From an uncultured Corynebacterium sp. (GTDB taxonomy: Bacteria; Actinomycetota; Actinomycetes; Mycobacteriales; Mycobacteriaceae), in the NCBI GenBank assembly GCA_943913645.1, contig CALTYZ010000004.1, positions 47,375-111,374 on the forward strand: 64,000 nt of DNA, given 5' to 3'. Numbering within the stretch: the first letter of the stretch is position 1; each line of letters begins with the position of its first letter. Below, piece after piece: positions 35,502-44,396 of the stretch. A program made the translations under genes and the position numbers. The notes beneath the pieces are model-generated. The model was not told the DNA's origin. It did not search any database and saw only the letters and a program-made list of their open reading frames with translations.

Positions 35502-36467
35502 TCAGTTCGCCACCTTGAGTACAACCGAGCCGGTGGTGGCACGTCGCTGCAAGTCCTCGTGAGCGCGCTGCGCCTGCGCAAGTGGATAGACGTGGTTGAC
35601 TCGGAACTTCAATGTTCCGGCTGCAACAGCTGCGACTACCGCCTGCGCTCGTGCGCGAAACTCCTCGTCCGTAGCGGTGTAGGCACCTAAAGATGGCCTG
35701 GTAAGAAAGAGTGAACCGCCGCGGTTGAGACGCTGGATATCAAACGGTTCGACATCGCCCGACGCTGAGCCGAACGAGCACACGAGCCCGCGGCGCCGAC
35801 ACACGTCAAGCGCGAAATCAAAGGTATCTTTGCCAACACCGTCATAGACCACATCCACCCCGACACCGCCGTTAGCTGCAATTATGGTCGCGGCAAGATC
35901 GGGGCTGTACGTGAACGCCTTCGTTGCACCAGCTTGCACAGCCAGGTCAGCCTTCTCAGGCGTTGACACCACAGAATAGATTGTTGCGCCCTGCGCTGCG
36001 GCCATTTGTGTCAGGACGAGACCAACTCCACCTGCACCCGCGGTCACGACCAGTGACGTATCGCTGGTCACGCGGTAGACGGACTCAGTGAGGTAATGCG
36101 CGGTCATGCCCTGCAACAACATTGATGCTGCAATGGGCTCATCAATTTCAGGCGGAACCGTTACCACCCGGCCGCGCTTTACAACTACCTGCTCGGCATA
36201 GGAGCCTTGCGCCTCGTTGAATGCGACGAGGGTCCCAGCCGCCAACTGGCCCGCGGGGTCATACGCAACGCGCCCCACGCCTTCGGAGCCCGGAATGTAT
36301 GGCACGGAAGAGGGGTAAAGGCCTGAGCGGAAGTAGGTGTCGATGTAGTTGACGCCCGCGAATGAGACGTCGATAAGCAGCTGCTCCTCCGACGGGGAAG
36401 GGGATTGTGTTTCGGTGTAGCGCAACACTTCAGGCCCGCCGTGGCGCTCGACAAGGATTGCTTTCAT
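35502..36467 (-). CDS. qor: NADPH:quinone oxidoreductase (zinc-independent MDR family)
   Basis: Reduces quinones with NADPH. The 321-residue medium-chain dehydrogenase/reductase has GVNYIDTYFRSGLYP, the Qor-type GSEGVGRV, and a nucleotide site AGAGGVGLVLTQMAAAQG; it lacks the structural zinc cysteines. ATG 36467 overlaps the ctaA stop (ATGA), so it is the distal gene of a ctaA-qor unit. The exact physiological substrate is unknown. Confidence 0.92.
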   Translation of the reverse strand: MKAILVERHGGPEVLRYTETQSPSPSEEQLLIDVSFAGVNYIDTYFRSGLYPSSVPYIPGSEGVGRVAYDPAGQLAAGTLVAFNEAQGSYAEQVVVKRGRVVTVPPEIDEPIAASMLLQGMTAHYLTESVYRVTSDTSLVVTAGAGGVGLVLTQMAAAQGATIYSVVSTPEKADLAVQAGATKAFTYSPDLAATIIAANGGVGVDVVYDGVGKDTFDFALDVCRRRGLVCSFGSASGDVEPFDIQRLNRGGSLFLTRPSLGAYTATDEEFRARAQAVVAAVAAGTLKFRVNHVYPLAQAQRAHEDLQRRATTGSVVLKVAN

Positions 36468-37411
36468 AGTGTGATCAAAGGTAGACGACGGCGACCATGC
36501 GCGTAGAGCAGCGCACTATATGCAACAACGACTGCACTCATGGCGATGTGCAGGGGCACCGTCCAACGCGGTACGCCGAGATAGAACTGCGTGACACCAA
36601 TCGCCCATTGGATGATGATCATGCCGACCAGCACAAACGAAGTACGCAACGGGTCTTTCGGCGCATGGTGGCGGCGCAAAAGGTAGACGGTGATCAGCGT
36701 CGCAGCCAGGTAGACGTACATGCACCCGGCGTGGATGTAGGCAAGTAACTTGGTGTCGAGCGCAAGCCGGCCATCCATTCCGACCCCTGCGTCGCCAGAA
36801 TGCGGGCCAGATCCGGTGACCATAGTGCCCGTAACTAGCACCAGTGACAGTGCTACCGTGGCAGCAATGATCCAGCCACTGATGGCGCGGGGGAACTGCT
36901 CGGTCAGTATGCCATCGTCGGATTCCGCGATGCGCATGTAGAGCACAGCAGCGATCCACACTAACACCATTGAAGGAAGGAAGTGGAGCGCAACCGCCCA
37001 CCACTGCAGGTCAAGCTTCACGGAAATCCCCCCGATCAACGCTTGTAGCCCCACCCCGGCCAACGAGGCGACAGCAAGCCAGATCACCTGTTTGCGCCGT
37101 CCAGCCCGATATACTGCCACCAGCACAGCGATCGCGGCTGCAGCAACCACCACCGTCAGGAGGCGGTTGCCGAACTCGATAGTCTGATGAATCCACGGTG
37201 CGGCTCCAGGCACAGGCACGAGCGAACCCTCATGGCACAGTGGCCAGTCCGCACAACCAAGGCCGGAACCGGTGACACGGACAAGTGATCCGGTCACCGT
37301 GATCCCACCTTGACAGATGAGCAGCACCAGAGCCAGGCGGCGCTGCAGCTGTTGGGATGGGCCGGAGGCTACAAAGCCGTGCGGTGCTCCTGAAGCGTGG
37401 GTGGTGCTCAC
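36464..37411 (-). CDS. ctaA: Heme A synthase
   Basis: Oxidises the methyl group of heme O to heme A. The 315-residue membrane protein has about eight helices and heme-ligand histidines in WIHQTIEFGNRLLT, ALHFLPSM, AYIHAGCMY and PLHIAMS. GTG 37411 is chosen because GAAGGAAGG at 37422-37430 lies 10 nt upstream and the first helix begins about 25 residues in; a longer frame to 37672 would overlap the ABC permease gene. Together with ctaB it supplies heme A to cytochrome aa3. Confidence 0.93.
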   Translation of the reverse strand: MSTTHASGAPHGFVASGPSQQLQRRLALVLLICQGGITVTGSLVRVTGSGLGCADWPLCHEGSLVPVPGAAPWIHQTIEFGNRLLTVVVAAAAIAVLVAVYRAGRRKQVIWLAVASLAGVGLQALIGGISVKLDLQWWAVALHFLPSMVLVWIAAVLYMRIAESDDGILTEQFPRAISGWIIAATVALSLVLVTGTMVTGSGPHSGDAGVGMDGRLALDTKLLAYIHAGCMYVYLAATLITVYLLRRHHAPKDPLRTSFVLVGMIIIQWAIGVTQFYLGVPRWTVPLHIAMSAVVVAYSALLYAHGRRRLPLITL

Positions 37412-37458
37412 TGAAACGCTGCCTTCCTTCCGTCGGACCAAGCGTGCACACCCATAGT

Positions 37459-38229
37459 TTACGCGTCGAAGCGAAACCATCGGGCGGATGCCCCAATCCC
37501 CGCCACAGCCCAAGCGGCAAGTGACAACCACGCAAGCTCGTTCCATCGCCCCTGCAGCGCCTCCTCCAGTGCCCCCGCAAGTGCCACGGTAGGAATGGCA
37601 TTCCACCAGCCTGCATCTGTGATCTGGCTGGACCAAGCGACCCAACCAAGCACTGCCATCATGACCACCCACAGCAGGTTGGCCAGCGCCAAGACGATTT
37701 CGGGTGCAAGTGTGCCGCCAAGCAATAACCCTAAGGCGGTAAACACGGCCACTCCAGCGAACAATGCGGCGCCGCCAGTCATTGCGCCAATGAGGCTGAG
37801 CCGCCAGCCAAGGGCGAAGGCCAAACTCCCAAGGATCGCGATCTGGACTAGGACCATTGCGAACACACCGAGGATCTTGCCAGCGATTATTGCTCGTGGT
37901 GGCACCCCAGACGCCCCTACTCGCTTGAGCGCGCCGTAGCGGCGATCAAACGCAAGGGCAATAGCTTGACCGGTGAAGCCAGCAGAGCTGGCCGCGACCG
38001 CAAAAACCATCGGTACCAGGATATTGAGATTCGGTTCCCCGAACACTGGCACAAGCGCGGCAGCAACGAGCAATGCCGCGGGAATGAGCAGGTTAAGCAA
38101 CAACTGCTCGCCGTGGCGCAGCATTAATTTCGCCTCCACCCGGCCCTGTGCTGCGATCATCTTGTGCAGGGGGGCCTGGTGCGGGTCAGGTGAGAACAAT
38201 CCCGGTTCTAGGCTTTTATAAGCATCCAT
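37459..38229 (-). CDS. ABC-2 type transporter permease
   Basis: A 256-residue integral membrane protein with six predicted helices, starting with a cytosolic segment that contains RVEAKLMLRHGEQLLLNLLIPAA, and the FDRRYGALKRVGASGVPP loop typical of ABC-2 (drug/daunorubicin-type) permeases. It follows its ATPase gene by 8 bp. The substrate is unknown; this exporter pair is commonly found between mptB and ctaA in corynebacteria and mycobacteria. Confidence 0.88.
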   Translation of the reverse strand: MDAYKSLEPGLFSPDPHQAPLHKMIAAQGRVEAKLMLRHGEQLLLNLLIPAALLVAAALVPVFGEPNLNILVPMVFAVAASSAGFTGQAIALAFDRRYGALKRVGASGVPPRAIIAGKILGVFAMVLVQIAILGSLAFALGWRLSLIGAMTGGAALFAGVAVFTALGLLLGGTLAPEIVLALANLLWVVMMAVLGWVAWSSQITDAGWWNAIPTVALAGALEEALQGRWNELAWLSLAAWAVAGIGASARWFRFDA

Positions 38230-38237
38230 ACGCGCTA

Positions 38238-39161
38238 CTAACTCCTTAGCTCGCGGCCGGTGATCTCCAGAAAGACGTCCTCAAGGCTCTGCTGCGCAAT
38301 TCGCAGTTCGGTGATGAGCACGTCCTGACGTCGCGCTTCGTGTGCAAGTGCTGCAAGGATCTCGGGGGTGGGGTGTCCGTACACGTGGTAGTTCAGTCGC
38401 CGGGTCGCCTCCGCTTCCAGTGCAAACGGCAGCATCGCGCGATTGAGCTCATCGAGGTCGAGCGGGTCGGCGGTTTTCAGCGTGATAGTCGGCTGGCTCC
38501 CCTCGGCCATGAGTTCCGCAGGCGAGCCTTGGATGACTACCCGCCCCCGGTCGACGATGACGACGTGGTTGGCAAGCGTTTCGGCCTCGTCCATCGAATG
38601 TGTAGTGAGGATTACCGTTACGCCATCGCGTTGCAAAGCATTGATAATGTCCCACACGAGGTGGCGTGATTGGGCATCGAGACCAGTAGCGGGTTCATCA
38701 AGAAAAACAAGCTCTGGTCTGCCAATGAGCGCGAGCGCCAGCGAAAGACGCTGTTGTTGTCCACCTGAAAGCCTCCGGTAGGGGGTACGCGCAACCCCTC
38801 TGAGCCCAAGCAAGTCGATGAGCCGGTCAGGATGGTGTGGGTTGAGGTGATACGACGCAGTCAGTTCCAGCATTTCTTGGACCCCTAGGCCGGAGTATGA
38901 TCCGCCACCCTGCAACATGATGCCGATTCGCTCACGCACCTTCTGTGGTTGCTTTGCCGGGTCTAGGCCAAGCACACGGATTGAGCCTGAGGTAGGAGAG
39001 GTAAAACCCGTGCACATGTCCAGTGTTGTGGATTTTCCGGCCCCGTTTGGTCCAAGAAGCGCGAGCACTTCACCCACTTTGGCGGAAAACGTCATCTGAT
39101 TAACGGCTTTTGTGTCTCCGAACTCCTTGACCACGGAATCGACAACGAGCGCTTCATCCAT
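38238..39161 (-). CDS. ABC transporter ATP-binding protein
   Basis: A 307-residue ATPase with Walker A GPNGAGKSTT, signature LSGGQQQRLSLALAL, Walker B LVFLDEPATGLD and H-loop TTHSMDEAE, followed by a C-terminal domain of the DrrA type. ATG 39161 (MDEALVVDSVVKEFG) is chosen because the ABC domain begins there; longer upstream frame lies within mptB. It overlaps the mptB end by 8 bp and pairs with the downstream permease. Confidence 0.92.
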   Translation of the reverse strand: MDEALVVDSVVKEFGDTKAVNQMTFSAKVGEVLALLGPNGAGKSTTLDMCTGFTSPTSGSIRVLGLDPAKQPQKVRERIGIMLQGGGSYSGLGVQEMLELTASYHLNPHHPDRLIDLLGLRGVARTPYRRLSGGQQQRLSLALALIGRPELVFLDEPATGLDAQSRHLVWDIINALQRDGVTVILTTHSMDEAETLANHVVIVDRGRVVIQGSPAELMAEGSQPTITLKTADPLDLDELNRAMLPFALEAEATRRLNYHVYGHPTPEILAALAHEARRQDVLITELRIAQQSLEDVFLEITGRELRS

Positions 39162-40878
39162 GGTTAGTAAGTCTATCCCGCCTGCGGTGACGTGCCCGGT
39201 ACCAAAGCCACCCGCTGGCGGCGAGCAATCCAAAGCCTGCGGCAGCTGAGCCATAAATGGTGAAAACTGTCCCTGACGGCAGCGCAAGCCCCCGGGGAAG
39301 CACGAGGAAGGAAAACGCCGCAGAGTAGGTGGCAACTCCGGCCCTAAACCCAAACCGGTTTGCCCATGCGGCCAGCGGAATAATCGCCCAGAGCGGATAC
39401 CAGGGGTGCACCACCGGAAAAAGCACAACTAGCAGCAGTGTGGAGACACCGAGCCCACCCAGCGGGTGAATCGATCCCGCATAGGTTGCCCATAACATTC
39501 GGCCCATAAACGCGAAGGCGAGAAGCAATCCCGCAGCGCGAGTAATGACCAACATCGCGTCGATATGGTCACCCAACCCCAAGGTCATTGCGAGATAGCC
39601 GCTTATCACCCCGATGTCGGTAGTTACTGACAGCCAACTACGGATCTGTGCGGCCCCTCCCTGCCCAGTTACCCATCCAAACCCGATACCGGTAGCCACG
39701 GAGACGACTGCTGCGGTTGCAACAAGCACTGTGGTTTGTAACGCCGTGGCTATCGCTAGTGCTGTGCCTGGGGAGACAGCGCACCCGGGATGGTGTCTGA
39801 GTTGGCGCGCGAGTGCCATGCCTGTAAACCCGAGCGCGACAAAACCGGTCACCTTCACAAGCCCGCCACATGCGAGCAGTATCGCCGACACCGTGAACAG
39901 CATCCAGCCTCGTAGCGCATGCTGCCGGATGCCGTCTAGGCCGCGGAAAGCAAGTTCGAGCCCCACCATCATGAAACCAAGCATGAGTGCTTCGTTGTGG
40001 ATACCGGCGATCAGATGCAAGATTGCTAGCGGGTTGCAAACACCAAGCCACAGCGCAGCCGAGCTTGCAACCCCGCATCGTCGCGCAAGCGCTACGGTTG
40101 CCCAGGAAGCCGCGAGTACTCCGGCTAGCGAGACGGTGCGGTGAGCCAGGACTCCCAGGAAGATCGAGTCATGTGTCAGCGCTGAAATCGCAGCAGCGAT
40201 ACAGAGCGCGACCGGGCCGTAGGGGCTGGGGGAGTGCGCCCAAATGAAAGGAACAGAGCGCGCAAGCGGGTGTTCGGTGCCGAGGAATTCGATTGGGCCG
40301 GCGGCGTACGGATCAAAGCCCTGGCGAACAATCGAGCCTTGAGCCAAATATGAGTAAATGTCTTGGGTGAACAGTGGGGCGGTTGCCATCAGTGGCGCAA
40401 CCCACACCAGATACGTGCGAAGCATTGTTGCTGCACGAACGCGGGACTGTTCATTTCCGGCACCCACGAACGGCGCCATGAGCAGCCATGCGCTCACCAA
40501 AAGGCCAACGCCGATGAGTACTAACGCTGATGATGCTTGCATCATTTGGCCGAGCAGCGAACCGCCAGGCATATCAAACCATGGGTTACCCACCACGGGT
40601 AGCGCGCCGCCGCCAAGGCCGCCCAACCCGATGAGAAGTGTTCCGATCGCGCCGAGTAGGCGCAGCAGGTAGAAACGTCGCCATTCGCGTTGCGACGCTG
40701 CTAATTCGCTGCGGTTACCACGACCGTCATGCAGTTCGCTCGAGCGTGATCCGGGGCTGCCAAGCCGCGGAAGAGCAGCGCGAAAGGATTTATACCCAGG
40801 ACGCAGTGGTTGGAGCGTATTCCGCAGCGCAGTGCAAAGTCGTTGGGTGTTCACGCGCTCGCTGGTTTCGTCGCCCAC
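39154..40878 (-). CDS. mptB: Alpha-(1->6)-mannopyranosyltransferase MptB
   Basis: A polyprenyl-phosphomannose-dependent GT-C enzyme that starts the mannan backbone of lipomannan and lipoarabinomannan. The 574-residue protein has a basic N-terminal tail of about 65 residues and some 12-13 membrane helices, with PLFTQDIYSYLAQGSIVRQGFDPYAAGP in the first large loop, characteristic of the family. Position next to sufR matches corynebacteria and mycobacteria. GTG 40878 lies 8 nt after a -10 box. Presence of this gene points to a lipoglycan-bearing envelope. Confidence 0.92.
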   Translation of the reverse strand: MGDETSERVNTQRLCTALRNTLQPLRPGYKSFRAALPRLGSPGSRSSELHDGRGNRSELAASQREWRRFYLLRLLGAIGTLLIGLGGLGGGALPVVGNPWFDMPGGSLLGQMMQASSALVLIGVGLLVSAWLLMAPFVGAGNEQSRVRAATMLRTYLVWVAPLMATAPLFTQDIYSYLAQGSIVRQGFDPYAAGPIEFLGTEHPLARSVPFIWAHSPSPYGPVALCIAAAISALTHDSIFLGVLAHRTVSLAGVLAASWATVALARRCGVASSAALWLGVCNPLAILHLIAGIHNEALMLGFMMVGLELAFRGLDGIRQHALRGWMLFTVSAILLACGGLVKVTGFVALGFTGMALARQLRHHPGCAVSPGTALAIATALQTTVLVATAAVVSVATGIGFGWVTGQGGAAQIRSWLSVTTDIGVISGYLAMTLGLGDHIDAMLVITRAAGLLLAFAFMGRMLWATYAGSIHPLGGLGVSTLLLVVLFPVVHPWYPLWAIIPLAAWANRFGFRAGVATYSAAFSFLVLPRGLALPSGTVFTIYGSAAAGFGLLAASGWLWYRARHRRRDRLTNHG

Positions 40879-40886
40879 ACCACACG

Positions 40887-40892
40887 ATCATA
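40887..40892 (-). promoter_or_regulatory. -10 box of mptB (leaderless)
   Basis: Read on the minus strand, TATGAT ends 8 nt before GTG 40878, so the mRNA should begin at the start codon. Confidence 0.5.
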
Positions 40893-40917
40893 GGGTGCGA
40901 GACCGGCTCGAATGTTT

Positions 40918-40935
40918 GCGGGGAGAAGGCCCCGC
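40918..40935 (+). other. Hairpin in the mptB-sufR gap
   Basis: GCGGGG (40918-40923), loop AGAAGG, CCCCGC (40930-40935) form a perfect 6-bp stem just upstream of the SufR operator. Function not known. Confidence 0.4.
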
Positions 40936-40955
40936 TGGCCAAAATGATTTAAGAC

Positions 40956-40970
40956 ACACTAATGTTGTGA
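40956..40970 (+). promoter_or_regulatory. SufR operator
   Basis: ACACT-AATGT-TGTGA is an exact match to the ACACT-N5-TGTGA inverted repeat described for mycobacterial SufR. It lies 57 bp before sufR, where the operon promoter is expected, so apo- or holo-SufR probably autoregulates the suf operon here. Confidence 0.75.
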
Positions 40971-41027
40971 AAAGGCAGAAGGGCTCCGACTTCTACCGAG
41001 CGCGAAACTTTGGAATGAGGTGAGACG

Positions 41028-41744
41028 ATGGCTGTGGATAGGTTTGAGCGCCAACGTAGCGTCAGCGGAGAAACGCGTCGCGCGATCATGACCCAGTTGC
41101 TAAAACGCGGGCCAGCTTCTGCGGCTGATCTGGGCGACTTACTCGCTATCTCAGCTGCCGCGGTCCGCCGACACCTAGACGGTTTGCTCGCTGAGGGGCT
41201 TGCAGAAACCTGCGACCCGCATTCTGTCGCTGGCGAGGAGAACGCACGCGGACGCCCTGCAAAGCACTTTCGGCTCACCGAGGCTGGACGTGACCAATTT
41301 GGCACCAGTTATGACACGCTCGCTGTACAGGCCGTTGATGCAATTGAGCGCCTCGGTGGTCAAAGAGCGGTCCGCGTTTTTGCGCAGGAGCGGATCCGAC
41401 GGATTCTTGGCGATGTGCGTAGTGCGGACACCGATGGTGAGGTGATGGATGCAGTTACTGACGTGGCGGCGGCGTTCGAGACGCACGGTTACGCCGCGTC
41501 AGTCACCCGCATTGGCAACGGCATTCAGATTTGCCAGCATCACTGTCCGGTTTCCGCGGTGGCTGCCTCACACCCGGAGATCTGTGAAGCCGAACATGAG
41601 GCGATCTCCGCTATTGTGGGGCGCCCTGTGCAGCCGCTTGCACTTATCACCGACGGCAACGGCGTGTGTACGACAAACATCCCTCTCGCTTCACGCCCGA
41701 GAGACACGCAAACACCTAGTTCTGAAAGGAGCGGTGGACAATGA
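41028..41744 (+). CDS. sufR: Fe-S cluster-sensing transcriptional repressor SufR
   Basis: Represses the suf operon according to Fe-S status. The 238-residue protein has an N-terminal winged helix (SGETRRAIMTQLLKRGPASAADLGDLL, recognition helix AAAVRRHLDGLL) and a C-terminal cluster-binding region with Cys residues in GIQICQHHCPVSAVAASHPEIC and GNGVCTT. AGGTGAG precedes ATG 41028. The end overlaps sufB by ATGA. A perfect cognate operator lies upstream. Confidence 0.94.
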   Translation: MAVDRFERQRSVSGETRRAIMTQLLKRGPASAADLGDLLAISAAAVRRHLDGLLAEGLAETCDPHSVAGEENARGRPAKHFRLTEAGRDQFGTSYDTLAVQAVDAIERLGGQRAVRVFAQERIRRILGDVRSADTDGEVMDAVTDVAAAFETHGYAASVTRIGNGIQICQHHCPVSAVAASHPEICEAEHEAISAIVGRPVQPLALITDGNGVCTTNIPLASRPRDTQTPSSERSGGQ

Positions 41745-43186
41745 CAAAAGCGCACCCCGCACCCGGTTTAGAAATTCCAATGAATGACGACGAAATCATT
41801 GAGTCTATTGGTGCCTACAGCTATGGCTGGCACGACTCAGATGCTGCGGGCGCGTCTGCACGCAGGGGTCTGAATCATGAGGTTGTGCGAGATATTTCTG
41901 GGATTAAGGCAGAACCTGAATGGATGCTCAACCAGCGTTTGAAGGCACTGGATATCTTTGAAAAGAAACCGATGCCTACCTGGGGCGCGGATTTGAGCGA
42001 CATCGATTTTGACAATATCAAATACTATGTTCGTTCGACGGAGCAGCAGGCACAGTCATGGGAGGACTTGCCTGAGGATATTAAAAACACCTATGACAAG
42101 CTGGGCATTCCGGAGGCGGAGAAGCAGCGGTTGGTGGCTGGAGTGGCCGCGCAGTACGAATCCGAGGTCGTGTATCACCAGATCCGCGAGGACCTCGAAG
42201 CCAAGGGCGTTATCTTCGTCGACACAGACACCGCGCTTCGTGAACATGAAGAGTTGTTCAAGGAGTACTTCGGCACCGTCATCCCAGCTGGGGATAACAA
42301 ATTTTCTGCGTTGAACTCGGCGGTGTGGTCTGGGGGATCATTCATCTACGTGCCGCCTGGGGTTCACGTCGATATCCCGCTGCAGGCCTATTTCCGCATC
42401 AATACGGAAAACATGGGTCAGTTTGAGCGCACGCTGATCATCGTTGATGAAGACGCCTACGTTCACTATGTCGAGGGGTGCACCGCGCCGATTTACAAAT
42501 CGGATTCGCTGCATTCGGCTGTGGTTGAGATCATCGTGAAAAAGGGTGGGCGCTGCCGTTACACCACGATTCAAAACTGGTCGAACAATGTGTACAACTT
42601 GGTGACTAAGCGTGCAAAAGCCGAAGAGGGAGCGACAATGGAATGGGTCGATGGCAACATCGGCTCGAAAGTCACCATGAAATACCCTGCGGTTTGGATG
42701 ACCGGGGAGCACGCCCGCGGCGAGGTGCTTTCAGTCGCGTTCGCTGGTGAAGGGCAGTTTCAAGATACAGGTGCCAAGATGGTGCATTTTGCCCCACGGA
42801 CTTCATCGAGCGTGGTGTCGAAATCGGTCGCGCGCGGGGGTGGACGGTCTGCGTACCGCGGTTTGATTCAGGTCAATGCAAATGCACACCATGCCGTGTC
42901 AAATGTCGAGTGCGATGCGCTACTCGTGGACGACATTTCACGTTCGGACACCTACCCATATAACGACATCCGCAACGACCGGGTCACTCTCGGCCACGAA
43001 GCGAAGGTGTCGAAGGTCAGCGAGGAACAGTTGTTCTATCTCATGTCGCGCGGCATTGCCGAGGAGGAAGCGATGGCGATGATCGTGCGTGGGTTCGTAG
43101 AACCCATCGCGAAAGAGCTCCCGATGGAATATGCCCTTGAGCTCAACCGTCTGATCGAGCTGCAAATGGAAGGGTCGGTGGGTTAA
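41741..43186 (+). CDS. sufB: SufB, Fe-S cluster assembly scaffold
   Basis: Part of the SufBC2D complex on which clusters are assembled. The 481-residue protein is very close to corynebacterial SufB, with YYVRSTEQQAQSWEDLPEDI, the EGCTAPIYKSDSLH Cys-containing segment, WSNNVYNLVTKRA, and NDRVTLGHEAKVSKVSEEQLFYL. No intein is present, unlike in some mycobacterial homologues. ATG 41741 overlaps the sufR TGA. Confidence 0.97.
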   Translation: MTKAHPAPGLEIPMNDDEIIESIGAYSYGWHDSDAAGASARRGLNHEVVRDISGIKAEPEWMLNQRLKALDIFEKKPMPTWGADLSDIDFDNIKYYVRSTEQQAQSWEDLPEDIKNTYDKLGIPEAEKQRLVAGVAAQYESEVVYHQIREDLEAKGVIFVDTDTALREHEELFKEYFGTVIPAGDNKFSALNSAVWSGGSFIYVPPGVHVDIPLQAYFRINTENMGQFERTLIIVDEDAYVHYVEGCTAPIYKSDSLHSAVVEIIVKKGGRCRYTTIQNWSNNVYNLVTKRAKAEEGATMEWVDGNIGSKVTMKYPAVWMTGEHARGEVLSVAFAGEGQFQDTGAKMVHFAPRTSSSVVSKSVARGGGRSAYRGLIQVNANAHHAVSNVECDALLVDDISRSDTYPYNDIRNDRVTLGHEAKVSKVSEEQLFYLMSRGIAEEEAMAMIVRGFVEPIAKELPMEYALELNRLIELQMEGSVG

Positions 43187-43190
43187 CGCG

Positions 43191-44372
43191 ATGACAGTGT
43201 CGAACGTGTCAGCAGATCCGGTGCAAAATGCGACACCGCACAACAACAAGGGAGATCTCTTCCAATCTTTTGACGTCAACAACTTTCCGGTGCCGCGCGG
43301 GCGCGACGAAGTGTGGCGGTTCATTCCGCTGCGTCGTATCAAAGGGTTGCACGACGGTTCGATGCCGCAGCAGACGCTTACCAAGCTGCGTATTGACGCG
43401 CCGTCGAATGTCACCGTTGAAGAAGTCCCGCCCAGTGATGAGCGTTTGAAGGTCGCTGGTGGACCGGTCGACCGTGTGGCTGCACAGGCCTGGAGTGCGG
43501 CTGACCATGGCACGATTATCTCTGTGCCCGACAATACGGTGGTCACTGAGCCGATCAACGTTACGGTCACTGGCGCTGGCCTCGATGCCACCACGTTTAT
43601 GACGTTGTTGGTAGAAACTGGGGCTAACTCGGAAGCCACTGTGGTCGTGCGCTATGAGGGCTCAGGAATTCATGCCGACAACCTCAACTGGCATATTGGC
43701 GAGGGATCACGAGTCAACGCCATCGTCGACACGCAGTGGGAGCTAGATGCAGTCCACATCGGGCAGCAATCGATTCGCGTCAACCGCGATTCGACACTTC
43801 GCCATATGGTCGCGGCGTTCGGTGGCGAAATTGTTCGCCTCACCCCGCGGGTGACGTTCAATGCCCCTGGCGCGGATGTCGAGCTCAACGGCGTGTACTT
43901 TGCTGATGCCGGCCAGTACATCGAGAACCGGATGTTGGTCGACCATGCAGTGCCGAACTGTCGCTCAAACGTGCTGTATAAAGGTGCGCTGCAAGGTGAC
44001 CGCAGCTTGAATGCTCCGGAAGCACACACCTGCTGGGTTGGCGATGTGCTTATTCGCGCGGAAGCGAAAGGTACTGACACCTATGAGACGAACCGCAACC
44101 TGTTGCTCACCGACGGCGCCCGGGCCGACGCCATCCCCAATCTGGAAATTGAAACAGGCGAGATTGCTGGCGCGGGGCACGCGGCTACGGTGGGCCGGTT
44201 CGATGAGGAGCAACTGTTTTACCTGCGTTCGAGAGGAATTCCGGAGCGCGAAGCGACGCGTCTCATCATCCGAGGCTTCTTTAACGAGGTCTTGAACCAA
44301 GTCCCGGTGGAATCCGTGCGCGAGGAGCTGATCGCACGGGTGGCGGGCGAGCTTGAGCAGTCGAACAACTAG
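43191..44372 (+). CDS. sufD: SufD, Fe-S cluster assembly protein
   Basis: The SufB paralogue of the SufBC2D complex. The 393-residue protein has the family C-terminal RFDEEQLFYLRSRGIPEREATRLIIRGFF and the conserved RNLLLTDGARADAIPNLEIE with GHAATVGRF. It starts 4 bp after sufB. Like other SufD proteins it aligns with the C-terminal half of SufB. Confidence 0.96.
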   Translation: MTVSNVSADPVQNATPHNNKGDLFQSFDVNNFPVPRGRDEVWRFIPLRRIKGLHDGSMPQQTLTKLRIDAPSNVTVEEVPPSDERLKVAGGPVDRVAAQAWSAADHGTIISVPDNTVVTEPINVTVTGAGLDATTFMTLLVETGANSEATVVVRYEGSGIHADNLNWHIGEGSRVNAIVDTQWELDAVHIGQQSIRVNRDSTLRHMVAAFGGEIVRLTPRVTFNAPGADVELNGVYFADAGQYIENRMLVDHAVPNCRSNVLYKGALQGDRSLNAPEAHTCWVGDVLIRAEAKGTDTYETNRNLLLTDGARADAIPNLEIETGEIAGAGHAATVGRFDEEQLFYLRSRGIPEREATRLIIRGFFNEVLNQVPVESVREELIARVAGELEQSNN

Positions 44373-44396
44373 TAGACGAGGAAAGATCCGCACACG

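Noticed and set aside
37412..37672. N-terminal extension of ctaA to 37672
   Set aside because: The extra residues are Cys/Gly/Arg-rich with no membrane character and are antisense-free shadow of the permease gene on the same strand; GTG 37411 has a good ribosome site.
39162..39428. N-terminal extension of the ABC ATPase to 39428
   Set aside because: The stretch lies within mptB in another frame and does not resemble any ABC domain.
41741..43186. Intein in SufB
   Set aside because: Some mycobacterial sufB genes carry one, but this protein is continuous at the normal length of about 480 residues.
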